NCBI GenBank assembly: GCA_027485675.1
Contig: JAIXQP010000021.1
Location: forward strand, 62,001 to 126,000
DNA from: Terriglobales bacterium
GTDB lineage: Bacteria; Acidobacteriota; Terriglobia; Bryobacterales; Bryobacteraceae
Reading direction: 5' to 3'
DNA: 64,000 nt
In this document: positions 43,419-51,731 of the stretch, one piece after another
How positions within the stretch are numbered: the first letter of the stretch is position 1
Layout: each line of letters begins with the position of its first letter
Translations under genes and position numbers: made by a program
The notes under the pieces: generated by a model
Database searches by the model: none
Told to the model about the DNA's origin: nothing
Seen by the model: only the letters and a program-made list of their open reading frames with translations

Positions 43419-44077
43419 CGGCCTCCCGCCCAGGCGATGGCCTGGCGGACCAGTTGGCGATAGTTGGGGTCACGGTGCGCTTCCGAGCCGTGACCCAACT
43501 GAATGAAAACGACCCGGCTCTTGGCAAACGGGCTGATCCAAACCAAAGGCCCGTCGGAGGTCTGCTCCGCTGTCGTGGCGAGCACCTTCACTTTGTCCGA
43601 GATCCACATCCCCTTGTAGGTCTCATCGAAGATCGAGAAGTCCTTCACGCCGGAGGTCACCGGATGGTCCTCGACAATCTTCACCGGGATCGTGACATCG
43701 TGCTTGTACGTTGAAGTGGGTAGATAGCGGCCGCCGGCGACGTTCTCGTACCACCACGGCCAATCGACGTAGCCGCAAATGGCGTGATGGAGAATCACGA
43801 TCCCTTTGCCGGACTCGGCGAAGGTCCGCAGCCGGTCCCGCTGTTCGGGGGTGGACGTGGTGATCATGTCGTAGAGCACCAGCACGTCCACCCGCTTCAT
43901 CAGGTTCCCTTCGAAGGCGCGCGGATGCGGCTCCACGGCGACATTCAGCCCCGGCATGCTTTCAAACATCGTGTAGAACGACGGCGCGTGATCATGGCCG
44001 CCGGTGACCACGCGAACCCGCAGCGGATCCTGCGCCCACAGAGCGCCGCCGAGCAGCAAGAGAGAGAGAAGACGCAT
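43415..44077 (-). CDS. ThuA-like domain protein (exported)
   Basis: A 220-residue protein with a signal peptide (MRLLSLLLLGGALWAQ) from the ATG at 44077; the longer frame upstream overlaps the amidohydrolase gene. It has the trehalose-utilisation ThuA fold, a glutamine-amidotransferase-like domain: VVTGGHDH, LVLYDMITTST, GKGIVILHHAICGY, and VVFIQLGHGSEAH near the end. ThuA-like proteins are common in polysaccharide- or sugar-utilisation loci of Planctomycetes and Acidobacteria. The amidohydrolase gene is five bases upstream, so the pair forms an operon. Confidence 0.9.
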   Translation of the reverse strand: MRLLSLLLLGGALWAQDPLRVRVVTGGHDHAPSFYTMFESMPGLNVAVEPHPRAFEGNLMKRVDVLVLYDMITTSTPEQRDRLRTFAESGKGIVILHHAICGYVDWPWWYENVAGGRYLPTSTYKHDVTIPVKIVEDHPVTSGVKDFSIFDETYKGMWISDKVKVLATTAEQTSDGPLVWISPFAKSRVVFIQLGHGSEAHRDPNYRQLVRQAIAWAGGR

Positions 44078-44082
44078 AAGCC

Positions 44083-45348
44083 CTACTTCGGAACAACGAT
44101 ATGGTCGATGCCTTCGCGGATGCCATAGTGCGGCCCGAGAAGCTTGAAGTCCCGGCCCTGGCGGCCATTGTAATCCCACGCAATAGCGCCGCCCTTGATC
44201 GTGACTTCGCAGAAGAGCCGCTGCTTCGAAGTGACCCGGCCGCCGTTGTTGTCGTAGTAGCCGAAGTCGCCCTCCATCAGGCGGAGGCCAGCGATATCGG
44301 CTTCGGCGCCCACCGTCAGGTGGCCGAGTTCCGGGCGCTTGATGACCTCCGCGGGCGTCCAGGTGGAGGCGCGGATCACCTCCTGCAGCGGCATGCCCAG
44401 CGCCATGAGCTTGGACATCAGCGAAGGCATGTCCATGAACGCGCCGTTCATGCTGCCGGTGTGCAGGTCCGACGAGATCGTATCGGGATAGAAGCCATCT
44501 TGAATCGCCGCCGCGGCGCTGCGCAGAACGAAGCTGCCGCCGCCGTGGCCGACGTCGAAGCGGACGCCGCGGGCGCGGGCGGCCTTCAGATACGGGAACA
44601 CCTTGCCCTTCTCATCGGTCCACGGCACCGGGCCGCGATAGGCATGCGTCGAGATGTCGCCGGGGCGCAGATGTTCGCCGACCAGTTGATAGTAGGGCCG
44701 CTGCGGCAGGAAGTAGCCGAAGTCCACGATCACGGGGAAATTCCCCTTCTTGCCGGCTTCCACCGCCGAATCGACGGACTCCCAATCGGGCCGCTGATAG
44801 TGCGCCGACTTGACGCCCACCACGGTCTCCGGATACTTGTTCTTCAGCTTCACGATCGCCTCAGGGTTGAAGTCATCCTGCTCGGTGAGGTCGCTGATCA
44901 TGCCGTGCCCGGCGATGTTAATGAAGGCGAGCACGCGGGTGCGGGCACGGTCAATCACGGTCACCTTGAAGTGCTCGAAGTTGCGCCAACCGGCCGATCC
45001 CGCGTCGACCATGGTGGTGACCCCCGTGCGGAAACTCAGCACATCGGGCGGAATGCTGTTGTCGCCGGCCCAGGAGCCGGGGTTGGTGGCGGCGTAGTAG
45101 ACGTGAACGTGGATGTCGATCAGCCCAGGCGTAATCAGCAGACCGCGAACGTCCAGAACGCGGCGGGCGCGGTTCGCCGCAATGGAGGGTTCGATGGCGG
45201 CAATCTTGCCGGCCTTGATGGCGACATCGCGCGGCGCGTCCAGGCGGCTCTTGGGGTCGATGACCCGGCCGCCTTGCAGAAGCAGGTCAAAATCTTGAGG
45301 AAACGCGGCACTTGCCAACAGGAGGCTTAGGCCAAGGGATCGGAGCAT
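44083..45348 (-). CDS. Exported amidohydrolase (dihydroorotase/deacetylase-like)
   Basis: A 421-residue amidohydrolase with a signal peptide (to about residue 17). The metal-site HxH is in PGLIDIHVHVYY, further ligands are in GVKSAHYQRP and DISTHAYRGP, and the conserved Asp lies in TISSDLHTGSMNG. The C-terminal strand (GHLTVGAEADIAGL) completes the composite sandwich. The closest functional groups are deacetylases and dihydroorotase-like hydrolases working on cyclic amides or N-acyl amino acids. The operon starts here with a perfect TATAAT six bases before the ATG, and ThuA follows. Confidence 0.9.
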   Translation of the reverse strand: MLRSLGLSLLLASAAFPQDFDLLLQGGRVIDPKSRLDAPRDVAIKAGKIAAIEPSIAANRARRVLDVRGLLITPGLIDIHVHVYYAATNPGSWAGDNSIPPDVLSFRTGVTTMVDAGSAGWRNFEHFKVTVIDRARTRVLAFINIAGHGMISDLTEQDDFNPEAIVKLKNKYPETVVGVKSAHYQRPDWESVDSAVEAGKKGNFPVIVDFGYFLPQRPYYQLVGEHLRPGDISTHAYRGPVPWTDEKGKVFPYLKAARARGVRFDVGHGGGSFVLRSAAAAIQDGFYPDTISSDLHTGSMNGAFMDMPSLMSKLMALGMPLQEVIRASTWTPAEVIKRPELGHLTVGAEADIAGLRLMEGDFGYYDNNGGRVTSKQRLFCEVTIKGGAIAWDYNGRQGRDFKLLGPHYGIREGIDHIVVPK

Positions 45349-45354
45349 GCGGGA

Positions 45355-45360
45355 ATTATA
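45355..45360 (-). promoter_or_regulatory. Perfect -10 hexamer before the amidohydrolase gene
   Basis: A perfect TATAAT (minus strand, 45360-45355) lies six bases before the ATG at 45348, with no ribosome-binding site between. The hexamer lies ten bases beyond the end of the upstream response-regulator gene. No matching -35 is seen. Confidence 0.5.
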
Positions 45361-45369
45361 TCCCTACGT

Positions 45370-46014
45370 TCAAACGAGCAGCTTCTTGCGGGCAGCATAC
45401 AGGACGACTTCGGCGGCGGAGTGCAGATCGAGTTTCTGCATGAGATTCGTACGATGGGTCTCCACCGTGTGGAGACTCAAATGGAGCTGCGCGGCAATCT
45501 CCTTGCTGGTCTTGGCGTAGGCCAGCAGTTGCAGCACCTCCTTCTCGCGCTCGGTGAGCGAGTCGTAGGGGTCGTGCAGGCCGTCAGACTGAATCTTGCG
45601 GACGTAGTCGGCCACCAACGCCTCGCTGAGCACCGCGCTGAAGAAGGGCTTGCCGGCGGCCACGGTGCGGATGGCCCCGATCAGGTCTGGCTCGGCGGAA
45701 TCCTTGAGCAGATAGCCCTTGGCCCCCGCCGAAATCGCGCGCATCAAGTACTCCTCGTCCGAGTACATGCTGAGCATGATGATCCCGGTTTTGGGGCAGG
45801 AGCGGGCGATCAGCGTGGCCGCCTGAATGCCGTTGCGCTTGGGCATGGCAACGTCCAGGATGATGACGTCCGGCGCCAGCGCCTCCGCCATGGCCACCGC
45901 CTCGTCGCCGTCGCAGGCTTCGCCCACAATCTCGATGCCGGGGTCTTCACTCAGCACCAGGCGCAGACCCTTCCGCACGACGCCGTGGTCGTCGGCGACG
46001 ACGACGCGGATCAC
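45370..46014 (-). CDS. NarL/FixJ-type response regulator
   Basis: A 214-residue response regulator. The receiver domain has D8-D9, phospho-acceptor D54 (VIILDVAMP), and the conserved Lys in KGYLLKDS; the LuxR-type helix-turn-helix is at about residues 145-205 (LTEREKEVLQLLAYAKTSKEIA, then LHTVETHRTNLMQKL). The start is GTG at 46014, which overlaps the kinase stop by four bases (GTGA); the longer frame upstream runs inside the kinase gene. With the kinase it forms a two-component system, divergently placed next to the RND efflux operon, which is its likely target. Confidence 0.95.
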   Translation of the reverse strand: MIRVVVADDHGVVRKGLRLVLSEDPGIEIVGEACDGDEAVAMAEALAPDVIILDVAMPKRNGIQAATLIARSCPKTGIIMLSMYSDEEYLMRAISAGAKGYLLKDSAEPDLIGAIRTVAAGKPFFSAVLSEALVADYVRKIQSDGLHDPYDSLTEREKEVLQLLAYAKTSKEIAAQLHLSLHTVETHRTNLMQKLDLHSAAEVVLYAARKKLLV

Positions 46015-47324
46015 GCCTCCACCTCTTTCGACAACGGGATCTCCGCCCGCAGCCGCGCCCCGGCGCCGGGGACAGACTCCACCGTCAGGCGGCCGCCCAG
46101 TTCGCGAACCCGTTCCTCCATGCCGATGAGCCCGAAGCCGCGGCGGCGCGCGACATCGAAGCCGACGCCATCGTCCTCCACCGTCAGAGCCAGCCGGGAC
46201 TCCTCCGCGGTCAATTGCACCCGCACATGGCGAGCCTGCGCGTGGCGGGCGCAGTTGGTGAGCGCTTCCTGCACCAGCCGGTAAAGGCACGTGCGATGGG
46301 CTTCGTCGAGATCGGCCGTGGCGCCGGAGATCTCCAGGTGCACCTGTCCGCTCGAACGGCGGTTGAAATCGCGAACCTGCGCCTGCAGCGCTGGAGCGAG
46401 GCCGAGGTCATCGAGCAGCGACGGACGCAGGCCCACGGCGAGGTCCCGCACCATGCGCATGGTGCGTTCGGCGAGTTCCTTCGCTTCGTCATGATGGAGC
46501 CGAAACGTTGGCGGATCGCCGCGAAAACGGTCGAGCGCGCCGAGTTCAAGGCGCAGCCCGGTTAGCATCTGGCCCACCTCGTCGTGCAGTTCCCGGGAGA
46601 GGTTCCGGCGCTCATCCTCCTGCGCCCGCATGACCCGCGCGGAGAGATCGCGGAGTTGCTGCTCGTAGTCGATCCGGGCCGCTTCCAGATGCCGGATGCG
46701 CCACACCGCGCCGATCGAAATCACCGCGCCGATGGCGAGGGCCAGACCAATCAACGTGCGCATTTCGTTCCGGAACGACTGCTGCTCTTCGCGCAGCGCC
46801 TGCGCCTGCCGTTCGTAGGCCGCCGCGCTGAGGCCCGCCACCTCACGGGAGATGGCCAGCAGATCCTCCCGGCGCGGCCGCTGCTGCGTGCGGAGGAAGT
46901 AGGTCCCCTGGCGCTCCTTCTCCGCCTCGCTCCAGGAGAAGACGGGCACTGCGCTCGCGTAGTTCAGCCGCAGATGCTCTTCGAGGCGCTGCAACGGACC
47001 GGAACCGGCGGCGGGAAGGGACTCGCGCAGTTCGCCGAGGAGCCGGTTGATCTCCCGCCGGTTGGCCGCGAACTCGCGTTCATAGCGGGCGCCGGCCGTG
47101 GGCGCGGAGTCCAGCAGGTAGTCGCGCAGAATGATGGACGAGTAGTGAATGCGCTCGTTGACGGCTTGAATCGCCTGTTGCCGGACGGCCTGCCGCTGTT
47201 GAATCCGGGCGGTTTCGACAAACAGCCGCTGCATGCGTTGCAGCATCACCCAACCCGGCCAGGCGATCAGCACCAGCAGACAACTGAGCCCGACGAGCAC
47301 GACGGGCCAGGTGCGATTTCTCAT
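46011..47324 (-). CDS. Sensor histidine kinase (NarX/DesK-type, HisKA_3)
   Basis: A 437-residue membrane kinase. Two membrane helices (about residues 8-28 and 190-210) enclose a periplasmic helical domain of about 160 residues, similar to CHASE3-like four-helix sensors. The cytoplasmic part has a HisKA_3 box with the phospho-His in SRELHDEVGQ, and a HATPase with EALTNCARHA, VEDDGVGFD and GFGLIGMEERV. It pairs with the following LuxR-type regulator through a four-base overlap. A TAGACT hexamer lies seven bases before the ATG. Confidence 0.95.
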   Translation of the reverse strand: MRNRTWPVVLVGLSCLLVLIAWPGWVMLQRMQRLFVETARIQQRQAVRQQAIQAVNERIHYSSIILRDYLLDSAPTAGARYEREFAANRREINRLLGELRESLPAAGSGPLQRLEEHLRLNYASAVPVFSWSEAEKERQGTYFLRTQQRPRREDLLAISREVAGLSAAAYERQAQALREEQQSFRNEMRTLIGLALAIGAVISIGAVWRIRHLEAARIDYEQQLRDLSARVMRAQEDERRNLSRELHDEVGQMLTGLRLELGALDRFRGDPPTFRLHHDEAKELAERTMRMVRDLAVGLRPSLLDDLGLAPALQAQVRDFNRRSSGQVHLEISGATADLDEAHRTCLYRLVQEALTNCARHAQARHVRVQLTAEESRLALTVEDDGVGFDVARRRGFGLIGMEERVRELGGRLTVESVPGAGARLRAEIPLSKEVEA

Positions 47325-47408
47325 ACCCTACAGTCTAGACCCCGGAAAAGATACCCGATCAAGGGGATACCCCCGCCAAGGCTCGCGCGAAACAATAGTG
47401 GGTTCCTC
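47325..47408. promoter_or_regulatory. Divergent control region between two-component system and RND operon
   Basis: GATACCC occurs twice at 47350-47356 and 47366-47372, one and a half helical turns apart (16 bases), separated by GATCAAGGG. This could be the response-regulator binding site. TAGACT on the minus strand (47337-47332) lies seven bases before the kinase ATG. The RND adaptor ATG at 47409 has no strong ribosome-binding site. Confidence 0.4.
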
Positions 47409-48590
47409 ATGCGATGCCTACTTGCTCTGCTTGTACTGCTCAGCGCCGGATGCGCCCCGAAAGGGAGCGCGCCGCCCAAGCCCTCGGCCGCTACGACCCA
47501 GTCGGTCAGCGTCGCCCCCGTGGTGCGCGAAGACCTCGCGCGGGAGCTCGAACTGGCCGCTGAGTTCCGCCCTTGGCAGGAGATCGACGTCAACGCCAAG
47601 ATCGCCGGCTACATCAAGACCATGCCGGTGGAAGTGGGCGACGTGCTGCGCGAAGGGCAGGTGATCGGCGTGCTCGAAGTGCCGGAGCTGCAACAGGAGT
47701 TGGCGCAGGCCCAGGCGATGGAGAAGCGGAGCGAGCTCGAAGTGGTGCGGGCGCGGAGCGAGGTAACGCGCGCCGAATCGGCCCTGCGCATTCGCCAGCT
47801 CTCCTACGACCGGCTCGCCGCGGTGGCCAAGCAGCGGCCCAACCTGATCGCCCAACAGGAACTCGATGATATCGGCGCGCGGCTGCAGGAGGCGACAGCG
47901 CAACTGGCGACCGCCAACGCCACGCTGGCCTCCGTACAGGAGCAGGTGAAAGTCAGCCAGGCGGCGAGTTCGCGCGTGCTGGCGATGACGCAGTACACGC
48001 GCGTCACCGCGCCCTTTCCCGGCGTGGTGACCCAGCGCTATGAAGCGCCCGGCGCCATGGTGCAAGGGGCCAACAAACCATTGATCCGGCTCTCGCAGGT
48101 GGACCGGCTGCGGCTGGTGCTGCCGGTGCCGGAGTCGATTGTGCCCCGCATCAAACTCGGCTCGCCAGTGGAAGTCCGGGTGGACGCGGTATCGAGCGTC
48201 GTGCAGGGAAAGGTGATGCGCTTCTCGGGCATCCTGAACACGAACACGCGCACCATGCAGACCGAGGTGGACGTGCCCAACCCCGGCTATGCGCTCAAGC
48301 CCGGCATGTACGCCTACGCCACCATCACGCTGGACTCGAAAGGGGACGTGCTGGCCATTCCGATTCAAGCCATCCGCGCCGCGGGGTCAAACCCCAGCGA
48401 CCCCCGGCAGCAACTGGCGATCGTCAACGACAAGAACCAGATCGAAATGCGAGAGGTACGGCTGGGGCTCGAAACGCCGGACCGGGTCGAGGTGGTCTCC
48501 GGACTGAACGAAGGGGACCGCGTCGTGATCGGCAATCGCGGCGACCTGAAACCCGGACAGACCGTCGAACCCCGCCTGCTGGCGAAATAG
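47409..48590 (+). CDS. RND efflux periplasmic adaptor (membrane fusion protein), lipoprotein
   Basis: A 393-residue adaptor. The lipobox LLSAGC places acylation on C15; the longer frame upstream overlaps the kinase. Order: lipoyl half-motif (AKIAGYIKTMPVEVGDVLREGQ spread over about 60-85), a helical hairpin (about 95-165), second lipoyl half (YTRVTAPFPGVVTQRY), beta-barrel, and membrane-proximal domain. It should link the inner-membrane RND pump at 48603 to the TolC-like channel at 51728. The pump gene starts 12 bases after its stop. Confidence 0.93.
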   Translation: MRCLLALLVLLSAGCAPKGSAPPKPSAATTQSVSVAPVVREDLARELELAAEFRPWQEIDVNAKIAGYIKTMPVEVGDVLREGQVIGVLEVPELQQELAQAQAMEKRSELEVVRARSEVTRAESALRIRQLSYDRLAAVAKQRPNLIAQQELDDIGARLQEATAQLATANATLASVQEQVKVSQAASSRVLAMTQYTRVTAPFPGVVTQRYEAPGAMVQGANKPLIRLSQVDRLRLVLPVPESIVPRIKLGSPVEVRVDAVSSVVQGKVMRFSGILNTNTRTMQTEVDVPNPGYALKPGMYAYATITLDSKGDVLAIPIQAIRAAGSNPSDPRQQLAIVNDKNQIEMREVRLGLETPDRVEVVSGLNEGDRVVIGNRGDLKPGQTVEPRLLAK

Positions 48591-48602
48591 GAGCCCTACC
48601 GC

Positions 48603-51600
48603 ATGGCAAGCTTCGCGATCCGCAATCCCTACTTGATCATCGTGCTCTGCCTGATCTGCGCCCTGGTGGGCGGAGTCAGCGTCCTCCGCATGCCGGTGGA
48701 CCTGTTCCCGCCCATCAACATTCCGGTGGTCGTCGTCGCGACGTTCTATTCGGGCATGCCGCCGGAGCAGATTGAATCGAACATCACCGGCCGCTTCGAG
48801 CGCTTCTTCACCCTGGCGTCAAGCGTGGACCACGTCGAGTCGCGCTCCCTGGCCGGCGTATCGCTCATCAAGATCTACTTCCAGCCGGGCACGAGCCCCG
48901 ACGCCGCGGCGTCGAACATCTCCAATCTGGCCATGGCGAACCTGCGCCGGCTACCGCCAGGGACGCTGCCTCCCATCGTGCTGAAGTTCGACGCCTCTTC
49001 CCTGCCCGTCTGTCTGATTGCGCTCAAGAGCTCCGGCGGCGTCACCGAGACGCAGTTGCGCGACATCGGCCAATACACGATTCGAACCCAATTGGCCAAT
49101 GTGCCCGGCGCCTCGCTGCCCATGCCCTTCGGCGGCAAGTACCGGCAGGTGATGATCTACGTCGATCCGCTCAAGCTCGAAGCGCACCAGTTGAGCCCCA
49201 TGGACGTCGTGCGGTCAGTGAACGAATCGAACCTGATTCTGCCGGCCGGCGAGGTGCGGGTGGGGCCGATGAACTATCCGCTCTACACCAACGCGCAGGT
49301 GGACGCGATGAGCGAGATCGACGGCATTCCGCTCAAGATCGGACGCGACCAGGCGACGGTGACCGTCGGCGATGTCGGCAAAGCCAAGGACGCCGAGCAG
49401 ATCCAACTGAACGTCGTTCGCGTCGATGGCCAGCGCAGCGTCTATCTCCCGGTGCTGAAGCAGGGCGGCGATTCGAACACCATCGCGGTCGTCGATAACA
49501 CGCGGGCCGCGTTGCCAAAGCTCACGGATGTCCCTCCGGGCATTAGCTCCACGGTCGTCTTCGACCAGTCGGTGTTCGTCAAGCAGGCGATTGAAAACCT
49601 GATTCACGAAGGAGGCCTGGGGCTCTTCCTGACCTCGGTGATGATTCTCGTGTTTCTGGGGAATCTGCGGGCGACCGTGGCGGTGATGCTCTCCATCCCG
49701 CTCTCCGCTCTCGCCACGTTCCTCGTGCTGGGCGCCTTCGGCAGTACGGTGAACACGATGATTCTCGGCGGCCTGGCGCTGGCGTTCTCCCGGCTGATCG
49801 ATAACTCGGTGGTGGTGCTCGAGAACATCTACCGTTACCTCGAAATGGGCAAGAGCCCGCAGGAGGCCGCCGAGGTGGGCGGCAACGAAGTGGCGCTGCC
49901 GGTGCTGGCCTCCACGTTGACGACGGCGATCGTCTTCTTCCCGGTGGTGTTTCTCTACGGCGTCAGCCGGTATCTGTTCACGGCGCTGGCGCTGGCCGTG
50001 GTCATCTCGCTGCTCGCCTCCTACCTCGTCGCGCTCACGGTGGTGCCGCTGTTCTGCGCGAAGTTTCTGCAGGCGCCGGCGCACGGGCACGGCGGGCGGC
50101 GCGGGCTGGCCGGCCGGTTCCTCGACTGGTTCGACGGCCGCTTCGATGCATTGCTGCGCGGCTACAGCATCGCCGTCGCCAAGACCGCGCTGGCTAGACC
50201 GGCCGCCTCCCTGGCCATTCTCTTGATCGGTTGCCTGGCGACCTACACCATGCTGCCGCTGCTCGGCGTCAGCTTCTTCCCCCGCACCGATCCCGGCCAG
50301 TTCGTCATCTCGCTCAAGACACCCGCCGGCTCCAACCTCGTCGTCACCGAGCAGGAGACCGAGCGCATCGAAAACATCGTCCGCAGCGAAGTGGCGCCCG
50401 AAGAGCTCGACATCCTGGTTTCGAACATCGGCAACGTCCCCGACTTCGCCGCCATCTATTCGCCGAACGCCGGGCAGAACACCGGCTTCGTCCAGGTCAG
50501 TCTAAAGGCCGGCCACCGCGTCAGCAGTTTCGAATATATGCGGCGCGTCCGCGAACGCCTGGCGCGCGAGTTGCCCCACATCGCCGTCTACTTCCAGACC
50601 GGCGGGTTAGTCGATTCGATCATCAACATGGGCCTGCCGGCGCCGATCGACGTGCAGGTTTCCGGCTCCAACCTCCGGCTCGATTTCGAAATCGCCAAGC
50701 GGCTCGCCACGCGGATCCGCGAGATTCCCGGCGTCAGCGACGCCTTCATTCCCCAGGACATCGACGCCCCGGCGCTCCGCCTGGACTTCGACCGGCAGAA
50801 GGTTTCGCAGTTGGGTCTCACGCAGCGCGAGGTCGTCCAGAACGTCATCACCGCTCTCAGCTCTTCGCAGATGATCGCCCCCAGCTTCTGGACGGACCGG
50901 CGCAGCGGCTTGGATTACCTGCTGACGGTGCAGTACTCGGAAGACCGCATCAAGTCGCTCTACGATCTCCGGTCCATCCCGCTGCACGGCAGCAAGTCGA
51001 ACGAGCCCGCGCGCCTGGACGCCATCACGCAGATGCGCAAGATTGAAGCGCCCACCGAGATTGACCGCTATCAACTGCGCCGCGTGGTCGATATCTACGT
51101 CAATCTCGAGAACGAAGACCTCGGCCGCGTGGCCGCCCGGATCGAAGAGTTGATTGCCGAAGAGAAGCTGCCGGCCAATGTCCGCATCGATCTGCGCGGA
51201 GTCGTGCAGGGGATGCGGCAAAGCTTCAGCAGCTTCGGCGGCGGGTTGATTCTCTCCGTGGCGTTGCTCTATCTCGTGCTGGTGGCCCAGTTCCGATCGT
51301 TCCTCGATCCATTGATCATCCTGCTGGCCGTGCCGCCGGGGCTGAGCGGAGTACTGTTCACGCTCTACGCCGCGGGGACAACGCTGAACGTCATGTCCCT
51401 GATGGGGGTCGTGATGATGGTGGGCATCGTCGTCTCGAACTCGATTCTGCTGGTGGACTTCGCCCACAAGCTGCGCAGCGAGGGATACGAAACGCCGGAC
51501 GCCATCGCCACCGCGGCGAAAACGCGGCTGCGCCCCATTCTCATGACCTCGCTTGCCACCATCATCGGCCTCGCGCCCATGGCCGCCAAACTCGGATCCG

Positions 51601-51731
51601 GCACGGAAAGCTATGCGCCGCTGGCGCAGGCGATCATCGGCGGATTAATCGTCTCTCTCCTCGTCACCCTGTTCCTGGTTCCGGCGGCCTACCTGCTGGC
51701 TTACCGGCAGAAAGCGGAGGTGGCGCAATGA
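48603..51731 (+). CDS. RND efflux pump, inner-membrane subunit (HAE1/CzcA-like)
   Basis: A 1042-residue RND permease with the usual 12 membrane helices and two large periplasmic loops. Family blocks are visible: MPVDLFPPINIPVV at the first loop, GNLRATVAVMLSIPLSALATF, and SFFPRTDPGQF. In TM4 the acidic pair is LIDNSVVVLEN, so only the first Asp of the usual DD pair remains; in TM10 the usual Lys region reads GIVVSNSILLVDFA. The proton relay therefore differs from AcrB-type pumps. Substrate class (drug or metal) cannot be fixed. It is coupled to the TolC-like gene by an ATGA overlap. Confidence 0.93.
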   Translation: MASFAIRNPYLIIVLCLICALVGGVSVLRMPVDLFPPINIPVVVVATFYSGMPPEQIESNITGRFERFFTLASSVDHVESRSLAGVSLIKIYFQPGTSPDAAASNISNLAMANLRRLPPGTLPPIVLKFDASSLPVCLIALKSSGGVTETQLRDIGQYTIRTQLANVPGASLPMPFGGKYRQVMIYVDPLKLEAHQLSPMDVVRSVNESNLILPAGEVRVGPMNYPLYTNAQVDAMSEIDGIPLKIGRDQATVTVGDVGKAKDAEQIQLNVVRVDGQRSVYLPVLKQGGDSNTIAVVDNTRAALPKLTDVPPGISSTVVFDQSVFVKQAIENLIHEGGLGLFLTSVMILVFLGNLRATVAVMLSIPLSALATFLVLGAFGSTVNTMILGGLALAFSRLIDNSVVVLENIYRYLEMGKSPQEAAEVGGNEVALPVLASTLTTAIVFFPVVFLYGVSRYLFTALALAVVISLLASYLVALTVVPLFCAKFLQAPAHGHGGRRGLAGRFLDWFDGRFDALLRGYSIAVAKTALARPAASLAILLIGCLATYTMLPLLGVSFFPRTDPGQFVISLKTPAGSNLVVTEQETERIENIVRSEVAPEELDILVSNIGNVPDFAAIYSPNAGQNTGFVQVSLKAGHRVSSFEYMRRVRERLARELPHIAVYFQTGGLVDSIINMGLPAPIDVQVSGSNLRLDFEIAKRLATRIREIPGVSDAFIPQDIDAPALRLDFDRQKVSQLGLTQREVVQNVITALSSSQMIAPSFWTDRRSGLDYLLTVQYSEDRIKSLYDLRSIPLHGSKSNEPARLDAITQMRKIEAPTEIDRYQLRRVVDIYVNLENEDLGRVAARIEELIAEEKLPANVRIDLRGVVQGMRQSFSSFGGGLILSVALLYLVLVAQFRSFLDPLIILLAVPPGLSGVLFTLYAAGTTLNVMSLMGVVMMVGIVVSNSILLVDFAHKLRSEGYETPDAIATAAKTRLRPILMTSLATIIGLAPMAAKLGSGTESYAPLAQAIIGGLIVSLLVTLFLVPAAYLLAYRQKAEVAQ

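Noticed and set aside
46584-47408. N-terminal extension of the RND adaptor
   Set aside because: The extension is antisense to the histidine kinase; the lipoprotein signal at 47409 gives the true start.
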